Below are positions 1 to 7,564 of a DNA stretch of 64,000 nucleotides, one piece after another (position 1 is the stretch's first letter; each line of letters begins with the position of its first letter). Source of the DNA: Confluentibacter flavum (GTDB taxonomy: Bacteria; Bacteroidota; Bacteroidia; Flavobacteriales; Flavobacteriaceae). The stretch lies in contig NZ_PJEO01000017.1 of assembly GCF_002843175.1 (NCBI RefSeq), positions 1-64,000 of the forward strand. Reading direction: 5' to 3'. The position numbers were made by a program, and so were the translations under genes. Below the pieces are notes generated by a model, which was not told the origin of the DNA, searched no databases, and was given only the letters and a program-made list of their open reading frames with translations.

Positions 1-978
1 ACTCGTTGTGCATTTTAAATAATGCTAATTTTAATATTGTTGATGTTTCTATCAAAAATAAACTTATTGATATATTGAATTGTTGTAAGGGCCGCTATTT
101 TAGATAGGATCCTAGTCTTAAATCCTCGAAAAGACTTGGCATAATTACGTCTTATCATAAATTGGTCACATAATTGTGAGAACAATGTCTCTATTCTTTT
201 TCTCTTTTTTCTGAAAATGTAAGGTTGTTTTTTATAATCTTTTTGATTGCTTCTCATAGGTGTATTTAGCTTTATGTTACAGGTTTCAAACAAATTGAGC
301 TGTATTTCTGCTGATAGATACCCTCTATCTCCAATTAAAGTGCAATCGCCCATTTGTGCTTTAATGTCCTTAAGGTAATTGACATCGTGTACCGATGCAG
401 GGCTCAAATCGACACTTTGAAAAACACCTTTAATAGAACAGACGGCGTGCAGCTTATAACCATAATAATTGGAACCTTGGGAGGCACAATAGCCTTTGTC
501 AGGAAAAGCATAGGCATCCTCTTTACAGACTCTCGAACGGGAACTTCGTGATAATTTACAAACCTCTAAAGGCATACTGTCCACTATAAAATAATCTTCA
601 AATTCATTAAAATGAGAGGCTAATCTTAATCGGATATCATCCATGTAACCTACTAATTTCCGTCTTCTTCGATTGTAGACGCTCCTGTCTATTTTTGAGG
701 CAATAATGACAGGGAGCTTTCTAAATAAATCATTCTCACTATCTATTCCCATAAATTCAGCTGTTAAGCTTAAACAAATCAGTTCCAAATCACTCAGCTT
801 CGGTCGACGTCTTTGATAGTCCAAAAGTTGTTCTTTTGATATTTTTTGTAATACTTCCAATATTCTTTCGTAATTTGCATTTAAGTTGTTCATAATTAAT
901 GTTTTATCGCTAAAACAATTTACTGATTATCAGTAATATGGACAACTTTTTTCTTTTAAATCATAATGCACAACGGGT
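1..978 (-). mobile_element. IS982-family insertion sequence
   Basis: A complete-looking IS of about 978 bp. The left end reads ACTCGTTGTGCAT and the right end, on the other strand, reads ACCCGTTGTGCAT, so the terminal inverted repeats match at all but one position. A single transposase gene on the minus strand fills it. The left flank lies outside the window, so a target duplication cannot be checked. A second right-end-like copy lies 54 bp further out (1009-1032) and begins with exactly the same eight bases as the left end, so the true right boundary could be 1032 instead of 978. Confidence 0.85.
15..893 (-). CDS. IS982 family transposase
   Basis: A 292-residue DDE transposase. The likely catalytic residues are D105 (in VDSMPLE), D189 (in IGDRGYL) and E235 (in RKRIETLF), with the family's Y(4)R(4)K-like basic stretch around the glutamate. 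The N-terminal part, including the RRRPKLSDLELICLSL stretch, is typical of IS982 and probably contacts the ends. Length is normal and the frame is intact, so the element could still be active. It nearly fills the space between the terminal inverted repeats. Coordinates 1-14 belong to the left end. Confidence 0.93.
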   Translation of the reverse strand: MNNLNANYERILEVLQKISKEQLLDYQRRRPKLSDLELICLSLTAEFMGIDSENDLFRKLPVIIASKIDRSVYNRRRRKLVGYMDDIRLRLASHFNEFEDYFIVDSMPLEVCKLSRSSRSRVCKEDAYAFPDKGYCASQGSNYYGYKLHAVCSIKGVFQSVDLSPASVHDVNYLKDIKAQMGDCTLIGDRGYLSAEIQLNLFETCNIKLNTPMRSNQKDYKKQPYIFRKKRKRIETLFSQLCDQFMIRRNYAKSFRGFKTRILSKIAALTTIQYINKFIFDRNINNIKISII

Positions 979-1008
979 TGAATTAATTAAAAGCTTCTCA
1001 CTGAACGC

Positions 1009-1032
1009 TTTAAATCATAATAAACAACGAGT
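1009..1032. repeat. Extra IS982 right-end-like sequence
   Basis: Positions 1009-1032 repeat the IS right end at 955-978 as a direct repeat with only three differences over 24 bases. The copy ends in ACAACGAGT. It could be the scar of an older element, or the real outer end of this one. Confidence 0.75.
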
Positions 1033-1099
1033 CTCAATTTACCAATCCAAACACATTTTTATGAATCTATTATCAATTTTGTACTCCATTAAAAAAATA

Positions 1100-1162
1100 A
1101 AATGTAAATAAGACTTGACTTTTAAAATTATTTATTACATTTGTCAAGTTAACTTTACATTT
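1100..1162 (+). promoter_or_regulatory. Promoter and possible operator of the membrane protein/XRE pair
   Basis: A Bacteroidetes-type promoter is visible: TTGAC at 1115-1119, an interval of about 16-18 bp, and TACATTTG at 1136-1143. It is flanked by AAATGTAAA (1100-1108) and its inverted copy TTTACATTT (1154-1162). The arms bracket the promoter, which is where a small XRE repressor would bind to control its own operon. The promoter fits the known consensus; the operator role is inference. Confidence 0.6.
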
Positions 1163-1167
1163 AAATC

Positions 1168-1560
1168 ATGAAACAAGAAAGAAAAAAAAGACTTCGTCAA
1201 TTAGCTTTATGGACCTGGAGTTGGGTGGCAACGCTAGCTCTAGCCACATTTGGGCCAAAATTTATTTGGGATCACCATCCATTTTTAAGCACGTTTGCTG
1301 TTATAGTTAACTGTACTAATGGTATTTTAATGATTATTGCCAACAGGCATTTATTTAATGATTTTGATCAACTAGAAAGAAAAATACATCTAGAAGCTAT
1401 GGGAATAACGCTTGGCTTGACTGTTGTTTTTGCTTTAACTTATGCGCTTTTAGACCGCATCAATATTATAAGCTTTAATGCTGAGATTAGTGTGGTGGTT
1501 TTGTTTATTGGGTTAACCTATTTGGTATCCATGCTAATAAACTCAAGACGTTACAGATGA
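1168..1560 (+). CDS. Small integral membrane protein
   Basis: A 130-residue protein with a basic N-terminus (KQERKKRLRQ) and four likely membrane segments at about 12-30, 40-58, 75-95 and 103-123. I do not recognise a named family. It overlaps the next gene by four bases (ATGA), and the pair resembles the common arrangement of a small multi-helix membrane protein with a compact Cro/CI-type regulator of the YozG kind. Such pairs are seen in many Bacteroidota and Firmicutes, but the role of the membrane partner is unknown. An alternative would be a sensor or immunity-like protein. Confidence 0.8.
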   Translation: MKQERKKRLRQLALWTWSWVATLALATFGPKFIWDHHPFLSTFAVIVNCTNGILMIIANRHLFNDFDQLERKIHLEAMGITLGLTVVFALTYALLDRINIISFNAEISVVVLFIGLTYLVSMLINSRRYR

Positions 1561-1754
1561 AAAATAAGTTACGGGAGCTAAGAAGCTTAAAAAAATTGAC
1601 TCAAGAGGAATTGGCAGATATTATTGGCGTATCGAGACAAACCATTAATGCCATAGAAAAGGAAAAGTTTGACCCCAGCTTACCAACGGCTTTCAAAATG
1701 GCAGAACTTTTCAACTTAAAAATAGAAGATATATTCTTTTACAGTAATAAATAA
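1557..1754 (+). CDS. XRE/Cro-CI family transcriptional regulator
   Basis: A 65-residue protein that is essentially one helix-turn-helix domain. The core (LTQEELADIIGVSRQTINAI) is a textbook Cro/CI HTH, followed by EKFDPSLPTAFKMAELF. It has no extra ligand or dimerisation domain, like YozG-type regulators. It is translationally coupled to the membrane protein gene (overlap ATGA), so it probably represses this operon through the AAATGTAAA-type repeats around the promoter. Confidence 0.93.
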   Translation: MKNKLRELRSLKKLTQEELADIIGVSRQTINAIEKEKFDPSLPTAFKMAELFNLKIEDIFFYSNK

Positions 1755-1794
1755 AAAACTTATTTTTACAGAATTCACATTGACTAAATGTAGT

Positions 1795-1826
1795 AAAAAA
1801 ATTTACATACAAATGTAAATTTTTTT
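1795..1826 (+). terminator. Hairpin terminator after the XRE gene
   Basis: ATTTACAT (1801-1808) pairs with ATGTAAAT (1813-1820) around an ACAA loop, and flanking A and T runs extend the stem. The stem sequence is the same TTTACAT/ATGTAAA motif seen at the upstream promoter, so it may double as a binding site. Confidence 0.65.
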
Positions 1827-1833
1827 ATTTTAA

Positions 1834-1905
1834 GGCTCCATAGTTCAAGGGATAGAACAAAAGTTTCCTAAACTTTAGATCCAAGTTCGAATCTTGGTGG
1901 AGTCA
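1834..1905 (+). tRNA. tRNA-Arg (anticodon CCT)
   Basis: A 72-nt cloverleaf can be folded by eye. The acceptor stem is GGCTCCA with TGGAGTC (one G-T pair), and the D stem is GTTC/GAAC. The anticodon stem is AAAGT/ACTTT with loop TTCCTAA, giving anticodon CCT. The T stem is CCAAG/CTTGG with loop TTCGAAT, and the discriminator is A. No CCA is encoded. It would read AGG. It sits about 850 bp from an insertion sequence; tRNA genes are frequent integration sites, but no duplicated tRNA end is seen here. Confidence 0.93.
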
Positions 1906-1971
1906 CTATAATATTTCTAATAAACTTTAACTGAATTCATTCCTCATCATTTGTTATAAACTGAAATAAAA

Positions 1972-2793
1972 TTAACCCAACGCCACATCCAATGTCATCA
2001 TTATGATAAATCCACCAATAAAACCAAGTGTGGCAATATCGGTATATTTATCACGTTGCGTTTCAGGAATCACTTCTTCAACAACCACAAAAATCATGGC
2101 GCCAGCAGCGAAAGCCAAGGCATAAGGTAAAATAGGAATGAAAAAAGTAACAGCAACCGCGCCAATAACGGCCGCAATGGGTTCAACAATAGCAGACATT
2201 TGTCCGAACCAAAAACTTTTAAATTTACTCACACCTTGACGGCGTAAGGGCATGGAAACCGCCAATCCTTCTGGAAAATTTTGAATACCAATACCAATAG
2301 CCAAAGCAACGGCTCCACCAATAGTTGCTTCTGGAATACCCGCAGCAACCCCTCCAAATAAAACACCAACCGCTAAACCTTCTGGAATGTTGTGAAGCGC
2401 AATAGCCAAAACCAGCAACGTGGTTCTGTGCCACGGACTTTTAACACCTTCCTTTTCGGTTTCTTTAAAATTTATGTGCAAGTGAGGCAACACTTTATCC
2501 AATCCGAAAATAAAAAATGCTCCTGTAGCAAAACCCACTGCTGCAGGAATTACTTTTACAAAACCTTCACCCGGACTCATTTCAATACCCGGAGCCAATA
2601 AACTCCAAAAACTAGCCGCCACCATTACGCCTCCTGTAAAACCTAGCATCCCATCAAAAAATGCCCTATTTATCCCTTTAATTAAAAAAACCAACGACGC
2701 ACCTAAAGCTGTTACAATCCAAGTGAACAACGACGCATACAAGGCTCCTAAAATAGGGTCTATAGTCTCAAAATAATTGATAATGCTATCCAT
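1972..2793 (-). CDS. ZIP family metal transporter (ZupT-like)
   Basis: A 273-residue inner-membrane transporter with about eight membrane segments. The binding helices carry HNIPEG (H134, E138) and QNFPEG (N172, E175), the signature of the GufA/ZupT branch that imports Zn2+, Fe2+ or Mn2+. A polar, His-containing loop (PHLHINFKE, about 103-111) lies between the third and fourth segments. It is the second gene of an operon with the DtxR-family regulator, with one base between stop and start, so it is probably regulated by that metal sensor. Substrate cannot be fixed; Mn2+ or Fe2+ is favoured by the regulator type. Confidence 0.93.
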   Translation of the reverse strand: MDSIINYFETIDPILGALYASLFTWIVTALGASLVFLIKGINRAFFDGMLGFTGGVMVAASFWSLLAPGIEMSPGEGFVKVIPAAVGFATGAFFIFGLDKVLPHLHINFKETEKEGVKSPWHRTTLLVLAIALHNIPEGLAVGVLFGGVAAGIPEATIGGAVALAIGIGIQNFPEGLAVSMPLRRQGVSKFKSFWFGQMSAIVEPIAAVIGAVAVTFFIPILPYALAFAAGAMIFVVVEEVIPETQRDKYTDIATLGFIGGFIIMMTLDVALG

Positions 2794-2794
2794 A

Positions 2795-3454
2795 CTATAG
2801 TGCTTTTTTTATAAAAATATTATTGGAAATTGTTTTTGAAATATTGATGAGCGTATTATTAACCTGAATGGTCATTGATTCGTCAAATTTTTCTTTAGAA
2901 ATGATTTGTATTGAGGTTCCTAAGGCGATATGGTGCTTATCTAAATACTTCAAAAAATCGGCGGAAGAATTTTTGACCCCAACACAAATACAAGTGTTGT
3001 TAACATCTGCTTGTGACAATAGTAACTTCTCAACTTTTTTAATATTCCCATCTTTATCGGGAATCGGGTCACCATGTGGATCTTCCTCGGGGTAATTTAA
3101 AAAGGCATCCAATTCGTTAATTAGTTTTTCAGATTTTATATGCTCTAACTGTTCGGCAACTTCATGTACTTCATCCCAAGAAAAATTAAGTTTTTCTACC
3201 AATAAAACTTCCCAAAGACGGTGTTTTCTAACAACTGATGCTGCTGCTAAACGCCCGTCCTTCGTTAAACTAACACCTTGATATTTTATATAATTGACTA
3301 GGTTTTTATCGGCTAACTTTTTAATCATATCAGTAACCGAAGATGCTTTAGTTTCCATTTGTTCTGCAATGGCATTCGTGCTTACCTCCAAACTGCCTTG
3401 CTTCCCTAAATGATATATCGCTTTTAAATAGTTTTCTTCAGATAATGTTACCAT
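2795..3454 (-). CDS. DtxR/MntR family metal-dependent regulator
   Basis: A 219-residue repressor. An N-terminal winged helix (SEENYLKAIYHL, then TKASSVTDMIKKL as recognition region) is followed by a metal-binding dimerisation domain (RKHRLWEVLL, EVAEQLEH) and a C-terminal FeoA/SH3-like domain (about 145-219). In the AEQLEH region a glutamate sits where DtxR has its cysteine, which is the MntR-type ligand set. At the N-terminal metal site, N and K replace the D and E of Bacillus MntR, so the metal specificity is uncertain. It lies upstream of the ZIP transporter and is divergent from a TonB receptor. Confidence 0.93.
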   Translation of the reverse strand: MVTLSEENYLKAIYHLGKQGSLEVSTNAIAEQMETKASSVTDMIKKLADKNLVNYIKYQGVSLTKDGRLAAASVVRKHRLWEVLLVEKLNFSWDEVHEVAEQLEHIKSEKLINELDAFLNYPEEDPHGDPIPDKDGNIKKVEKLLLSQADVNNTCICVGVKNSSADFLKYLDKHHIALGTSIQIISKEKFDESMTIQVNNTLINISKTISNNIFIKKAL

Positions 3455-3471
3455 GTTCTCACTTTAAAACA

Positions 3472-3479
3472 CAAAGATA
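3472..3479 (-). promoter_or_regulatory. -7 box of the DtxR-ZIP operon
   Basis: Read on the minus strand this is TATCTTTG, a perfect TAnnTTTG box, 18 bp before the dtxR start codon. No clear -33 TTG is visible. Confidence 0.5.
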
Positions 3480-3509
3480 TAAATTATATTTACTTTTATA
3501 TAAATATAA

Positions 3510-3542
3510 TTTTAGTCTTGTCTAAAAATATATTTATATTTG
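3510..3542 (+). promoter_or_regulatory. Possible MntR/DtxR box and promoter of the TonB receptor
   Basis: TTTTAG and CTAAAA form an 18-bp palindrome (3510-3527; 14 of 18 positions symmetric), the general shape of DtxR/MntR boxes. It lies just before TATATTTG (3535-3542), a TAnnTTTG box ending 18 bp from the receptor start. A repressor bound here would block transcription of the receptor. Confidence 0.55.
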
Positions 3543-3560
3543 TAAAAATTATTTTTTAGA

Positions 3561-5810
3561 ATGAAACTCATTTTTGTATTAATATTTAGTGTATCTATAA
3601 TCCACTCACAAAACACATTTACAATTGAAGGGACAGTCACTTCAAACGGACAATCATTGCCTTACGTCAATATTTATATTGCAAACACCACTTTTGGAAG
3701 CGCAACAAAGGAAGATGGCAGGTATTTAATAAACAACTTATCCCCCGGAAATTATACTATCTATGCCTCGTTTACAGGTTACAAAACGGTTAAAAAAAAT
3801 ATTGAGATTACTAATAAAAACCTTGTGGTAAACTTCAATTTAGAAGAAACCGAATCTTTAAACGAAGTAGTTGTTACAGGCACAATGAAACCTGTAAGCC
3901 GATTGGAAACACCCATACCTGTTGAGGTTTATAGTGGAACTTTCTTTAAAAAAAATCCGACACCAAACATTTTTGAAGCGCTTCAAAATGTAAATGGGGT
4001 GCGCCCCCAGATTAATTGCAATGTGTGCAACACGGGCGATATTCATATCAACGGCTTGGAAGGCCCTTACACGCTTGTGCTTATCGATGGGATGCCTATT
4101 GTAAGCGGCTTATCAACGGTTTATGGATTAAGTGGTATTCCCAATTCACTTATCGAGCAAGTTGAAATTGTCAAGGGTCCTGCATCGTCACTTTATGGAA
4201 GTGAAGCCGTTGGTGGCTTGATTAACATCATTACTAAACTACCTGAAAACGCTCCCTTATTTTTTGCCGATAGTTTTACAAGCTCTTGGGGCGAATTCAA
4301 TTTAGATGTCGGTCTAAAAGCTAAAATTGGAAATAATGGCTCACTTTTATTGGGCACAAATTATTTTAACTATAACAATCCCATTGATAACAACCATGAT
4401 AATTTTACCGATGTCACCCTTCAAGAACGCATATCTGTATTTCAAAAATGGGAATTCAAACATAAGAAGGGAAATAAACTTTCATTAGCTGGTCGGTTTT
4501 TTTATGAAGATAGATGGGGTGGAGAACTTCAATGGAACAAAACTTTTAGAGGAGGTGATAGCGTTTATGGAGAAAGCATTTATACAACACGCTATGAAGT
4601 TATAGGTAATTATGAGCTTCCGATAAAAGAAAAAGTGCGATTTCAATTTTCGTATTCAGACCATGATCAAAATTCCGTTTACGGTAGCACTTTATATATG
4701 GCAAAGCAACGTATTGGTTTTGGTCAATTCATCTGGGATAAAACGTTGAACCGTCATGACTTATTATTTGGAATGGGTGCCAGATATAATTTTTATGACG
4801 ACAATACCACGGCGACACCAAATGCTGATGTTATAACCATTCCTTCAGTATTTGTCCAAGACGAAATAAAACTCAGTGAAAAACAAAAACTGTTACTTGG
4901 CATAAGATATGATTACGATAATAGACATGGCTCCATAGTAACGCCTAGAATCGCATATAGTTATAAACTAACTGATGATGATATTTTAAGGATGAATGCA
5001 GGAACAGGCTTTAGAGTGGTAAACTTATTTACTGAAGAACATGCCGCCTTAACTGGTGCTAGGGACGTTATTATTACAGAAACCCTAAGCCCAGAAACAT
5101 CCTATAACATTAATTTCAACTATCTAAAAAAAATGTATCTTGAAAATGGAATGATGTTCACTTTTGATGCCTCAGCTTGGTACACCTATTTCAACAATGC
5201 TATTATACCTGATTATGACACCAATCCAAACCAAATTATCTATAATAATTTAGATGGATTTTCAACCACAAAAGGATTTAGTTTTAATTTTGACAGCACG
5301 TTTAACAGCAACTTTAAGGCATTACTGGGCGTTACATTTCAAGAGGTTTCAAAAACGGAAAATAATATAAAAACCAGACCTATTTTAACCGAAAAATTCT
5401 CAGGAACTTGGGCACTTTCCTATAAAAACCATAAAACAAATATCCTTGTAGATTACTCGGGGAATATATATGGCCCCATGAGATTGCCTTTGTTAGGCGC
5501 ATTAGACCCAAGACAAGCATATTCTCCCACTTGGAGCATTCAAAACATTCAGTTTTCCTATAATGGATTACACAATTTTGAATTCTATGCGGGAATAAAA
5601 AACCTATTGAACTGGACACCAAATAAAGGAAACCCCTTTATAATTGCAAGAGCTCACGACCCCTTTGATAAGAATGTGGAATTTGATTCTAGCGGACAAG
5701 TTATCCCCAACAACGAGAATCCATACGCATTAACATTCGACCCAAGTTATGTTTTTGCACCAAATCAAGGTCGGAGATTGTTTTTTGGTTTGCGTTACAA
5801 AATTGATTAA
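3561..5810 (+). CDS. TonB-dependent outer membrane receptor, probably for a metal
   Basis: A 749-residue outer membrane receptor. It has a signal peptide (cut after about residue 16), a carboxypeptidase-regulatory-like domain (about 20-105), a plug domain (about 125-230, with VLIDGMPIV and IEQVEIVKGPASSLYGSEA) and a 22-strand-type barrel ending in FGLRYKID. The plug carries a CNVC motif (in QINCNVCNTGD), unusual for a siderophore receptor and possibly a metal-binding or disulfide site. It is divergent from the DtxR-ZIP operon with a DtxR-like box between them, so import of Mn, Fe or a chelate is the best guess. Length and frame are normal. Confidence 0.9.
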   Translation: MKLIFVLIFSVSIIHSQNTFTIEGTVTSNGQSLPYVNIYIANTTFGSATKEDGRYLINNLSPGNYTIYASFTGYKTVKKNIEITNKNLVVNFNLEETESLNEVVVTGTMKPVSRLETPIPVEVYSGTFFKKNPTPNIFEALQNVNGVRPQINCNVCNTGDIHINGLEGPYTLVLIDGMPIVSGLSTVYGLSGIPNSLIEQVEIVKGPASSLYGSEAVGGLINIITKLPENAPLFFADSFTSSWGEFNLDVGLKAKIGNNGSLLLGTNYFNYNNPIDNNHDNFTDVTLQERISVFQKWEFKHKKGNKLSLAGRFFYEDRWGGELQWNKTFRGGDSVYGESIYTTRYEVIGNYELPIKEKVRFQFSYSDHDQNSVYGSTLYMAKQRIGFGQFIWDKTLNRHDLLFGMGARYNFYDDNTTATPNADVITIPSVFVQDEIKLSEKQKLLLGIRYDYDNRHGSIVTPRIAYSYKLTDDDILRMNAGTGFRVVNLFTEEHAALTGARDVIITETLSPETSYNINFNYLKKMYLENGMMFTFDASAWYTYFNNAIIPDYDTNPNQIIYNNLDGFSTTKGFSFNFDSTFNSNFKALLGVTFQEVSKTENNIKTRPILTEKFSGTWALSYKNHKTNILVDYSGNIYGPMRLPLLGALDPRQAYSPTWSIQNIQFSYNGLHNFEFYAGIKNLLNWTPNKGNPFIIARAHDPFDKNVEFDSSGQVIPNNENPYALTFDPSYVFAPNQGRRLFFGLRYKID

Positions 5811-5846
5811 TAGGTTATAATTACTAAATAATTAGTACTTTTAATT

Positions 5847-6206
5847 ATGGCACAACACAACGAACTAGGCACGAAAGGAGAACAGCTTGCTGTAGATTTT
5901 CTAATAAAAAATGGTTATGACATTATGGAACGTAATTACCGTTTTAACAAAGCCGAAGTAGATATCATCGCCAGACAAAAAGACATACTAGCTATTATAG
6001 AAGTGAAAACGCGTTCCACTATCGATTTTGGTAATCCACAAAATTTTGTAAAACCTAGACAAATTCAACAGTTTGTAAAGGCAGTAGATCAATATGTGAC
6101 TGTTAACCAATTAGATGTTGAAGTGCGGTTTGATATTATAGCCATTATAAAAGACGGCAAAGGCTTTAAAATAGAGCATTTAGAAAATGCTTTTTATCAT
6201 TTCTAA
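5847..6206 (+). CDS. yraN: YraN/UPF0102 family endonuclease-like protein
   Basis: A 119-residue protein of the UPF0102 family. It shows the family signatures GTKGEQLAVDFLIKNGY, RNYRF, EVDIIA and IIEVKTR, in which E, D and ExK match a restriction-endonuclease-like PD-(D/E)XK fold. The cellular role is unsettled; in many genomes it lies near ribosome or DNA-processing genes. Its last four bases overlap the end of the convergent thioredoxin-like gene. Confidence 0.9.
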   Translation: MAQHNELGTKGEQLAVDFLIKNGYDIMERNYRFNKAEVDIIARQKDILAIIEVKTRSTIDFGNPQNFVKPRQIQQFVKAVDQYVTVNQLDVEVRFDIIAIIKDGKGFKIEHLENAFYHF

Positions 6207-7531
6207 TCGTTCTGATAAAACGTTTTTAAAGCAACAATATCGTCTGGTCTGGCTATAATTTCTTTGTCTTTATTCAGAATAAAATAGGTTGGTGTTGCAA
6301 CAACGCCGTAATCATCTCCTATAACATTCTCCCATTTTCCTTCACCGAATACATTAATAAAATCAGGGAATTTAGTAATGGTGTCTTTCCAGTTATTTGC
6401 CTCACCTTCCAATCCTATGGCTATGACTTTTAGCTTATCTTTTTCTTGGCTTTTTACAAAATCGTGTAACTGTGGCAATTCATGTAAACAATGTGCACAT
6501 GTGCTGCTCCAAAACACAATTATATAGTTTTCAGCACCTTGTAATTCACTTAATTTTTTTATGGTGTTTTTGTTGTTTTCTTTGATTTCAAACGAAAAAT
6601 CTGGTGCTTTATGTCCTATGGAAATATTCCTGAATGTGGTTAACTTATATACAAGCTCCTTATTGTTTTGAAGTTTTGCTATATCAATTAAATAACGATC
6701 TGCAATATAATTGGCAACTTCTTCAAGACCATCTTTTCCCATACGTTCCCATAATTCTAAAAGCAAATTACTCTTAATGTTTAAAGGGGCATCGCTCATG
6801 GCCTTGTAAAAAACATCTATGTTCCTATTATAATTTGAAACATCGTCAAGTCCGAAATGAGATAATCTAAACACATAATTAAACATACGTTCACTTAAAA
6901 AATTAGAGCTTTGCAATACTTCATTATTAAAATCCACATGATCAAAAAAATGGGTTTCTAAATTATTCATATAGGTTTTAACATCTTCTTGCTTTTCTGG
7001 AATATAGAATCTGTTTGCCTCAATAAAATGTAATGCAATAGTCCCTATAGCGGCACCTTCAAAATTAGTTTGTGTTTCTCGTTGGGTTTTAAAAATGGTC
7101 TCCAACGCTTTATAATCTTCACTTTTTTGAGAGAAAAAATTGTTTATACTTTGTTGTATCATGGCCATACTGTGCATGTAAGAAGTTATTAGTTTATTTT
7201 CTTTCGATGATTTATAAACCACATTGTCATTCAGATTGAACGTAAATTCAATATCCTCGTTTGCATTGTAGATGATGTCAATAAAATGCTCGTCTTCAGG
7301 TAATGCGTATATTAATTTATACATGCCTTTAGTTGCTGTTAGATCTAATTTCAACTCGAAACTGCCATCTTCATTTAATTTTGCATTATCTATATATTCA
7401 AGTTTTGAAGGCGTTATTTTGTATAATAATACCGCGGTAAAATCTGCTGCTGGAGAAAAAGTTCCCTTGATGGTATGTTGACCAAAAAATATGTTTGGAA
7501 TAATGACAATTAAAAAAATGATACGTTTCAT
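6203..7531 (-). CDS. TlpA-like thiol-disulfide oxidoreductase
   Basis: A 442-residue exported protein. It has a signal peptide (about 1-17), an N-terminal beta domain of the DUF4369 kind (about 18-105), a helical middle part (about 110-300) and a C-terminal thioredoxin-fold domain (about 305-442). The active site is WSSTCAHCLHELP (C345, C348), followed by VVATPTYFIL with the cis-proline. Such proteins act in the periplasm or at the outer membrane in disulfide reduction, for example in cytochrome c maturation. Its stop lies inside the end of the convergent yraN gene (overlap 6203-6206). Confidence 0.88.
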   Translation of the reverse strand: MKRIIFLIVIIPNIFFGQHTIKGTFSPAADFTAVLLYKITPSKLEYIDNAKLNEDGSFELKLDLTATKGMYKLIYALPEDEHFIDIIYNANEDIEFTFNLNDNVVYKSSKENKLITSYMHSMAMIQQSINNFFSQKSEDYKALETIFKTQRETQTNFEGAAIGTIALHFIEANRFYIPEKQEDVKTYMNNLETHFFDHVDFNNEVLQSSNFLSERMFNYVFRLSHFGLDDVSNYNRNIDVFYKAMSDAPLNIKSNLLLELWERMGKDGLEEVANYIADRYLIDIAKLQNNKELVYKLTTFRNISIGHKAPDFSFEIKENNKNTIKKLSELQGAENYIIVFWSSTCAHCLHELPQLHDFVKSQEKDKLKVIAIGLEGEANNWKDTITKFPDFINVFGEGKWENVIGDDYGVVATPTYFILNKDKEIIARPDDIVALKTFYQND

Positions 7532-7564
7532 TTATAACTATTTTTAAAAAAATTGATTCAATAA

